This document shows positions 5,675 to 10,205 of a stretch of DNA of 10,205 nt, piece by piece. The notes beneath the pieces are model-generated. The model saw only the letters and a program-made list of their open reading frames with translations, ran no database searches and was not told where the DNA came from. Source of the stretch: Bacillota bacterium (GTDB lineage Bacteria; Bacillota; Sulfobacillia; Sulfobacillales; Sulfobacillaceae); the NCBI GenBank assembly GCA_021820675.1, contig JAKADI010000006.1, forward strand, positions 1 through 10,205, read 5' to 3'. The translations under genes were made by a program, and so were the position numbers. Positions within the stretch are counted from its first letter, which is position 1, and each line of letters opens with the position of its first letter.

Positions 5675-6562
5675 ATGCCTGTGACGTCCTTCCGGGAAGG
5701 AGGCAATACCACGGACATTAAATCACCCAGCCGTATGCGTGATCGCTACAAACGTCTGATTGGCCTGACGGGATATTTGCTCGACCACCCCCGGTTGCAA
5801 TTGAGTCTTACTGAATTGAGCGGGTTGCTGAACGTAGCCAAATCGACCCTGTCTGAAGATCTGATGTTTGTGAAAGACGTCCTCGAGAGTACCGGACGAG
5901 GAAGGGTGATGACGCAAGTCGGGGTCCAAGGGGGGGTCGTCTACCTTCCGAATTTGGACCGAATCCGCGCTCGAAGTTCCCTCAAAACCTGGGTAGAGCG
6001 CTTAATGGAGCCGGACCGATTGACGGCAGACGGCTTTTTATATATGACCGATTTGTTGTTTGACCCGAAATTGGTGGAACCCTTAGGGGAGTTGTTGGCG
6101 TCAAGCTTTACCGAGTGCCGCGTCGATTCTGTGGTCACGGTCGAAACCAAGGGTATTCCTCTTGCGATGGCCTGTGCCCGTGCTTTAGGGACCGAAGTCG
6201 TTTTGATAAGGCGGGATAGCCGTCTATCCGAAGGGTCTGCCTTATCGATTAACTATTTATCCGGTTCATCCCGGCGAATCCAGTCCATGTCGCTTAGCAG
6301 GCGGGCACTCAAATCGGGCAGCTCAGTGTTGTTTGTGGATGACTTTATGAAAGCCGGAGGCACCGCGCGGGCAGCAGCCGATCTTTTGGGAGAATTCGGA
6401 GCAACGGTCATTGGGGTGGGGGTGTTGGTCGCTACCCGGGAACCGGCCCATAAGCTGATTGACAATTTTTGGAGTCTATTAGAGTGGCATGATAATGCTC
6501 CGTCTCAGGTTGTGCCAAGTGAATGGGTGAATGCGTTATGCCGAATTGGAGAGGAGCAGTAA
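5675..6562 (+). CDS. purR: Purine operon repressor PurR, PRPP-responsive
   Basis: PurR of the Bacillus type represses purine biosynthesis and transport genes and is relieved by PRPP. 295 residues from ATG 5675. A winged-helix DNA-binding domain spans about residues 22-95 (YKRLIGLTGYLLDHP, then VAKSTLSEDLMFVKDVL). A phosphoribosyltransferase-like domain follows, with TVETKGIPLAMACARALG, the SEGSALSINYLSGSSRRIQSM segment (186-205), and the PRPP loop VLFVDDFMKAGGTA (218-231). The B. subtilis protein begins only a few residues before the RL-V/I-x-L-T motif. The upstream part here is therefore probably not translated, and ACG 5711 with a strong ribosome site is the likelier start. ATG 5675 has a poor site and ATG 5735 has none. 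The stop lies 3 bp before ilvA. No consensus PurBox was noticed in the window. Confidence 0.9.
   Translation: MPVTSFREGGNTTDIKSPSRMRDRYKRLIGLTGYLLDHPRLQLSLTELSGLLNVAKSTLSEDLMFVKDVLESTGRGRVMTQVGVQGGVVYLPNLDRIRARSSLKTWVERLMEPDRLTADGFLYMTDLLFDPKLVEPLGELLASSFTECRVDSVVTVETKGIPLAMACARALGTEVVLIRRDSRLSEGSALSINYLSGSSRRIQSMSLSRRALKSGSSVLFVDDFMKAGGTARAAADLLGEFGATVIGVGVLVATREPAHKLIDNFWSLLEWHDNAPSQVVPSEWVNALCRIGEEQ
5697..5703 (+). promoter_or_regulatory. Strong ribosome site inside the annotated purR 5' end, pointing to ACG 5711
   Basis: AAGGAGG lies 22 nt downstream of ATG 5675. Exactly 7 nt after GGAGG (5699-5703) is an in-frame ACG (5711-5713). Starting there gives MDIKSPSRMRDRYKRLIGLT, close in length to the start of B. 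subtilis PurR. Confidence 0.55.
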
Positions 6563-6565
6563 CCA

Positions 6566-7789
6566 ATGAATGCTAATCAAAAGCTAACATTGGATGTCAT
6601 GAGGGAAGCAGCTCAGGCCTTACAGGGTGTCACGGTGATGACCCCACTGCAAGAATCGGTGTATATCAATGACCTCCTCGGAGCCCGTATTTTTTTCAAA
6701 TTGGAAAATCTCCAACGCACCGGTTCCTTCAAAATGCGCGGGGCTTATAATCGCATTCGGCAGTTGACGGCAGAAGAGTTAAAACGGGGCGTCGTTGCCG
6801 CCTCGGCTGGGAATCATGCCCAGGGGGTTGCATTGGCGGCAGGACTCGTGGGCACTACGTCATTAATTTATATGCCACGTGGCGCGTCATTGACTAAAAT
6901 TGAATCGACCCGGGGATACGGTGCGGAAATTTGCCTGTTTGGCGAAACGTTTGATGATGCTTATCAAGAGGCGCTGCGGGTTGCCAAGGAAACAGGCCGG
7001 GTTATGATTCCCGCCTTTAATGACCCTGCGATTATTGCGGGACAAGGGACAATTGCGCTGGAAATGCTCGATGAGCGGCCCTATCTCGACGTACTCGTCG
7101 TCCCGGTGGGCGGGGGAGGACTGGTTGCCGGCATCGCTCTCGCCGCAAAAGAACAGAACCCTCGGATTAAAGTCATCGGGGTGCAGACGGACCAGGTCCC
7201 GGCCTTTGTATTGTCGCGTCAAGCCCATCACGTAATGGCGGCGCCGGGGGCGCGAACGATTGCTGACGGTATTGCCGTGAAGAGACCGGGAGAATTGACC
7301 TTTGGGCTGGCCGAGCAGTATGTGGATGATGTGGTAACCGTTTCGGAACACGACATTTCCCGAGCCATTCTAATATTTCTTGAGCGCACGAAATTAGTGG
7401 TGGAAGGCGCCGGCGCGGTCGGATTGGCTGCGATGCTGTCGGGAAAAATTCCGCTCGGTTTAGGCACCGTCGGGGTGGTCATTAGCGGAGGAAATATTGA
7501 TGTGACATTGTTGAGTCGGATTATTGAAAAGGGGCTGGTGGAAGAGGGACGGCAAGTGCACCTGAAAACGACGGTTGGGGACAGGCCTGGTCAATTGGCT
7601 CGGGTGCTGAGGCGAGTTGCGGAATTACAAGCCAATGTCATCCGGGTTGAGCATGAACGCTGGAATCCGCAATTGTCCCCGGCCGAAGTGGCCATTCAAA
7701 TGGTGTTGGAAACGCGGGAGCCAGAACACGTGCATCAACTCGTGGCGACACTCCGGGACGATGGATATGATGTGGAGATTCTGAATTAA
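6566..7789 (+). CDS. ilvA: Threonine ammonia-lyase (threonine dehydratase) with one ACT domain
   Basis: IlvA deaminates threonine (and serine) with PLP to 2-oxobutyrate, the first step towards isoleucine, by way of a reactive enamine. 407 residues from ATG 6566, preceded by GAGAGGAG at 6551-6556. The PLP lysine is Lys56 in [17 protein letters not shown] (80-87) is the substrate loop, and VGGGGLVAG (181-189) is the phosphate-binding glycine loop. ISGGNID near 310 closes the catalytic domain. From about residue 330 a single ACT domain follows ([20 protein letters not shown] ... VEILN). That is the medium-length form, shorter than the two-ACT biosynthetic form of E. coli, and usually allosterically controlled. 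It starts 3 bp after purR and is probably cotranscribed with it. No lesion is visible. Confidence 0.92.
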   Translation: MNANQKLTLDVMREAAQALQGVTVMTPLQESVYINDLLGARIFFKLENLQRTGSFKMRGAYNRIRQLTAEELKRGVVAASAGNHAQGVALAAGLVGTTSLIYMPRGASLTKIESTRGYGAEICLFGETFDDAYQEALRVAKETGRVMIPAFNDPAIIAGQGTIALEMLDERPYLDVLVVPVGGGGLVAGIALAAKEQNPRIKVIGVQTDQVPAFVLSRQAHHVMAAPGARTIADGIAVKRPGELTFGLAEQYVDDVVTVSEHDISRAILIFLERTKLVVEGAGAVGLAAMLSGKIPLGLGTVGVVISGGNIDVTLLSRIIEKGLVEEGRQVHLKTTVGDRPGQLARVLRRVAELQANVIRVEHERWNPQLSPAEVAIQMVLETREPEHVHQLVATLRDDGYDVEILN

Positions 7790-7818
7790 GTCATGCAGAA
7801 CAAAAATTTCGACAATAT

Positions 7819-7846
7819 AGAGGACTTCTTGCGCCCAATGGCGAAT
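7819..7846 (+). promoter_or_regulatory. Sigma-H-type promoter of spoVG
   Basis: AGAGGACTT (7819-7827), 12 bp, GGCGAAT (7840-7846). The sigma-H consensus of Bacillus is RnAGGAwWW, 11-12 bp, RnnGAAT. Only one weak position (C for A/T) deviates. B. subtilis spoVG is a classic sigma-H target, so position and function agree. Transcription would start near 7853, about 47 nt before the spoVG start. Confidence 0.65.
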
Positions 7847-7855
7847 ATGTTATTC

Positions 7856-7869
7856 CCCGGATGTCCGGG
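7856..7869 (+). promoter_or_regulatory. Hairpin at the 5' end of the predicted spoVG transcript
   Basis: CCCGG (7856-7860), loop ATGT, CCGGG (7865-7869): a perfect 5-bp GC stem only a few bases after the predicted sigma-H start. It has no T-run, so it is not a terminator. A 5' stem could protect the mRNA. It could also be chance. Confidence 0.35.
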
Positions 7870-7899
7870 CCGCCAACTTGGCTACAAGGAGGATTCAGC

Positions 7900-8154
7900 G
7901 TGGAAATAACGGATGTGCGATTACGCCGAATGACAACTGAGGGAAAAATGAAAGCCGTTGCTTCGGTGACCTTGGATGGGGAATTTGTCATTCATGATGT
8001 TAAAGTCGTAGAAGGTCTTAAAGGGCTCTTTGTGGCGATGCCCAGTCGGAAAACGCCAGACGGTGAATTTCGAGATGTCGCGCATCCCATTACACAAGAG
8101 GCGCGGGAGCGTATACAAAAAGCCGTGTTAGAGGTGTTTCACGGAGGTGTTTAA
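7900..8154 (+). CDS. spoVG: Septation / sporulation regulator SpoVG
   Basis: 84 residues starting at GTG 7900, exactly 7 nt after AAGGAGG (7886-7892). An in-frame ATG at 7861 has no ribosome site and lies in the leader. The sequence follows B. subtilis SpoVG closely: [20 protein letters not shown], then [37 protein letters not shown], and [13 protein letters not shown]. It ends about ten residues before the variable C-terminal tail of the Bacillus protein. SpoVG is a small nucleic-acid-binding regulator that affects asymmetric septation in sporulation, and capsule or virulence genes in other Firmicutes. A sigma-H-type promoter lies directly upstream and a terminator downstream, so it can be made as a single-gene transcript as well as from read-through of the purR-ilvA unit. 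Confidence 0.95.
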   Translation: MEITDVRLRRMTTEGKMKAVASVTLDGEFVIHDVKVVEGLKGLFVAMPSRKTPDGEFRDVAHPITQEARERIQKAVLEVFHGGV

Positions 8155-8185
8155 CCAATCGACATAGCGATCGTAGACAGAAAGG

Positions 8186-8211
8186 GTCCGCCTCCGGGCG
8201 GGCGCTTTTTT
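8186..8211 (+). terminator. Rho-independent terminator after spoVG
   Basis: Stem GTCCGCC (8186-8192) pairs with GGCGGGC (8197-8203), including one G-T pair, over a TCCG tetraloop. It is followed by GC and a run of six T (8206-8211). It lies 31 bp after the spoVG stop and about 90 bp before glmU, so it separates the two transcripts. Confidence 0.85.
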
Positions 8212-8260
8212 GTCTTGGGGAAATCATTCATCCAACGCCGAAATTTTGGTATGCTAACCA

Positions 8261-8269
8261 TGGTATAAA
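8261..8269 (+). promoter_or_regulatory. Extended -10 promoter element for glmU-prs
   Basis: TGGTATAAA fits TGnTATAAT at all but the last base. No good -35 lies 16-18 bp upstream, which extended -10 promoters tolerate. It sits between the spoVG terminator and glmU, and predicts a leader of about 25 nt. Confidence 0.45.
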
Positions 8270-8299
8270 CGCAACGCGCCAGGAATCGGAGGGATTGTT

Positions 8300-9670
8300 T
8301 TGGCGGATACGGTAGCCGTTATTTTAGCAGCAGGGCGCGGCACCAGGATGCATTCGGGTTTGGCCAAGGCCTTACACGAGCTAGGTGGCGTCAGTATGGT
8401 GGAACATGTGGTTCGGGCCGTTAGGGCAGCGGGCCTCGGGAAACCCCGGGTGGTGATAGGTCATCAAGCGGACCGTGTCGAAGAAGAGTTGGAGGGGCAA
8501 GCGGAATTTGTCCGGCAATCAGAAATGCACGGTACAGGGGACGCTGTGGCTCAAGCCTTAGCGGCAATGGATTCTGACGTCAAAGACGTTGTGGTGCTTG
8601 TGGCCGATTGTCCCTTAATTCCGCCGGCGCTCATTGAAGAAGTTTTGCACATTCACCACGGTTCCCAGGCTGCGGCAACAATTGTGAGCATGATCGTCTC
8701 CAATCCCGCTGGTTATGGACGGATTGTGCGAGGTGAGGATGATGGGGTTAGCGGCATTGTCGAAGAGAAGGATGCCACGCATGATCCATCGTTGTATCAA
8801 ATCAATGAAGTGAACACAGGACTTGGCGTATGGTCGGTTGACGGGTTGGCGAAATTACTCGATGCGTTGCCCTGGCACCAAGAGGAACGGTATTTGACGG
8901 ATGCCGTGTCACGATTAATTGCGTCTGGCAAACGGGTCGAGGCTTATGTTGCCCCGGACCCGGCACGGGTGATGGGCATTAATACGCGGCGAGATCTAGC
9001 CCAGGCCGAAGCCTATCTACGGGAACTGACTTTGAACCGCCTGTTTGACCAGGGCGTCACCATCGTCGATCCCTCATCCACGTATGTCGATGTGGACGTA
9101 GAAGTTGCCCAAGATACTGTGATTTATCCGATGACATTCTTGCGCGGGAAAACCCGAATTGGGCGCGAATGTCACGTGGGTCCCATGACCTCGATTGTCT
9201 CCAGCCGGTTGGGCGATGGGGTAAAAGTGGATCGCTCTGTGGTTGAACAAAGTTCTTTAGCCAGCCATTCATCGGTTGGGCCTTTTAGCCATTTGCGTCC
9301 CGGAACTTCTTTGGACCATAATGTGAAAATCGGGAATTTTGTCGAACTTAAAAATACCCGAGTGGGAACAGGAAGTAAGGCCGGGCACCATTCCTATTTG
9401 GGGGATGCCACCATTGGGGGCGGCGTCAATATTGGCGCAGGTACCGTCATTGTAAACTTTGATGGGCAGGCGAAGCATCCGGCTTTTATTGGGGATGGGG
9501 CCTTTATTGGATGCAATACGAATTTGGTATCGCCGGTTGAAGTCGGCCCAAATGCTTATGTGGCGGCGGGATCGACAATTACGCAAAATGTTCCGCCCGA
9601 TGCGTTGGCCATCGCGCGTAGTCGCCAGGAAAACAAACCGGATTGGGTTCGCCAGCGACGAAAATCATAA
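8300..9670 (+). CDS. glmU: Bifunctional GlcNAc-1-P uridyltransferase / glucosamine-1-P acetyltransferase
   Basis: GlmU acetylates glucosamine-1-phosphate and couples the product to UTP, giving UDP-GlcNAc for peptidoglycan and wall polymers in the cytoplasm. 456 residues, the usual family length, from TTG 8300, which lies 7 nt after GGAGG (8288-8292). N-terminal pyrophosphorylase: AVILAAGRGTRM (6-17) with Lys23, HGTGDA (77-82), VADCPLI with Asp103 as metal ligand, EVNTGLGVW and GINTR (227-231). The C-terminal left-handed beta-helix has hexapeptide repeats from about residue 255. Arg333, Lys351 and His363 fall at the numbering of the E. coli acetyltransferase residues, in SHLRPGT, VELKNTRVG and KAGHHSYLGD. 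Small deviations: GTGDA instead of the common GTGHA, and NFDG instead of NYDG. It is probably cotranscribed with prs, 89 bp downstream. Confidence 0.97.
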   Translation: MADTVAVILAAGRGTRMHSGLAKALHELGGVSMVEHVVRAVRAAGLGKPRVVIGHQADRVEEELEGQAEFVRQSEMHGTGDAVAQALAAMDSDVKDVVVLVADCPLIPPALIEEVLHIHHGSQAAATIVSMIVSNPAGYGRIVRGEDDGVSGIVEEKDATHDPSLYQINEVNTGLGVWSVDGLAKLLDALPWHQEERYLTDAVSRLIASGKRVEAYVAPDPARVMGINTRRDLAQAEAYLRELTLNRLFDQGVTIVDPSSTYVDVDVEVAQDTVIYPMTFLRGKTRIGRECHVGPMTSIVSSRLGDGVKVDRSVVEQSSLASHSSVGPFSHLRPGTSLDHNVKIGNFVELKNTRVGTGSKAGHHSYLGDATIGGGVNIGAGTVIVNFDGQAKHPAFIGDGAFIGCNTNLVSPVEVGPNAYVAAGSTITQNVPPDALAIARSRQENKPDWVRQRRKS

Positions 9671-9759
9671 AAAGTGGCACGGCTTGGCAATCACGGGAAA
9701 TGTCAGCATAGAACGAGGATGCAGCAAAAAACGCTTGCAGGAAGGGGACCGTTGTTCCA

Positions 9760-10205
9760 ATGAGCTTTGAGCGGGAGGGAGAACTCAAAATCTTTACTGG
9801 CACAGCGAATCGCGCGCTGGCTGAAAAAATCGTTTCGCACTTGGGGCTCTCCTTAGGACAGGCTGATGTGGGTCGATTTTCGAATGGGGAGGTGCGGGTT
9901 CGCCTTCTTGAAAATGTGCGAGGCACAGATGTCTTTATCGTACAGCCAACCTCGCAACCGGCGAATGACAATCTGGTCGAATTGTTGCTGTTGATCGATG
10001 CGGCCCGCAGGGCCTCGGCAAGGCGTGTGACGGCTGTCATCCCTTTTTACGGGTACGCGAGGCAGGATCGCAAGGAACAAGGACGGGAACCCATTTCTGC
10101 CAAATTGGTTGCCAATCTGATCACCGTGGCCGGCGCCCGCCGCGTGTTAACCATGGATTTACATGCTCCCCAAATCCAAGGATTCTTTGACATTCCCGTG
10201 GATAA
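9760..10205 (+). CDS. prs: Ribose-phosphate pyrophosphokinase (PRPP synthase), 5' part
   Basis: Prs transfers pyrophosphate from ATP to ribose-5-phosphate. The product PRPP feeds purine, pyrimidine, histidine, tryptophan and NAD synthesis. The first 148 residues are visible before the window ends; the full family protein is about 315. ATG 9760 follows GGAAGGGG (9740-9747) at a rather long spacing of about 12 nt. Motifs: [16 protein letters not shown] (9-24), [18 protein letters not shown] (38-55), [11 protein letters not shown] (95-105) with the ATP-binding flexible-loop Arg and Asp, and [13 protein letters not shown] (131-143) with the catalytic-region His135. PRPP is also the effector read by PurR, encoded about 4 kb upstream. 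No terminator is visible between glmU and prs. Confidence 0.96.
   Translation, partial: MSFEREGELKIFTGTANRALAEKIVSHLGLSLGQADVGRFSNGEVRVRLLENVRGTDVFIVQPTSQPANDNLVELLLLIDAARRASARRVTAVIPFYGYARQDRKEQGREPISAKLVANLITVAGARRVLTMDLHAPQIQGFFDIPVD

Noticed and set aside
9671..9759. Terminator between glmU and prs
   Set aside because: No GC hairpin followed by a T-run; the gap looks like an ordinary intra-operon spacer.
1..10205. CRISPR array, tRNA, rRNA, phage or complete insertion sequence
   Set aside because: No regularly spaced repeats, no tRNA-like cloverleaf or rRNA segments noticed, and no transposase or integrase reading frame.

Overview
The window looks like a chromosome segment of a spore-forming, Gram-positive (Firmicutes-type) bacterium of medium GC. 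The evidence is the gene order ispE – nucleotidyltransferase – purR – ilvA – spoVG – glmU – prs. This resembles the Bacillus ispE-purR-yabJ-spoVG-glmU-prs block. Strong AGGAGG ribosome sites and frequent GTG/TTG starts fit as well. An acidophilic Sulfobacillus-like lineage is a guess, not something the sequence proves.

Right half (about 3.8-10.2 kb): a compact, co-directional housekeeping block with intact reading frames. ispE (isoprenoid precursor synthesis) is followed by a MobA-like nucleotidyltransferase, the PurR purine regulator, threonine ammonia-lyase IlvA (single C-terminal ACT domain), SpoVG, GlmU (UDP-GlcNAc synthesis) and the start of prs (PRPP synthase), which runs off the window. 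PurR senses PRPP, which Prs makes. A good sigma-H-type promoter lies before spoVG, as in Bacillus. A rho-independent terminator separates spoVG from glmU, and an extended -10 element precedes glmU.

Left half (1-3.7 kb): a decaying accessory region. It holds the C-terminal part of a MOSC-domain protein, a doubtful minus-strand ORF, a lipoprotein leader that stops two codons after its lipobox Cys, a small minus-strand hypothetical gene broken by a 10-bp tandem duplication plus another frameshift, one apparently intact small lipoprotein gene, a SAM-dependent methyltransferase broken by a one-base frameshift, and a broken endonuclease/exonuclease/phosphatase-type fragment. The rest of this half shows no gene I can recognise.

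The most striking observation joins the two halves. The conserved N-terminus of IspE has no ATG/GTG/TTG upstream of it, but an ACG codon lies exactly 7 nt after a perfect GGAGG. The same arrangement (GGAGG, 7 nt, ACG) occurs at the most natural start of purR. The GTG of spoVG and the TTG of glmU use the same 7-nt spacing. Either ACG is used as a start here or two start codons have mutated.
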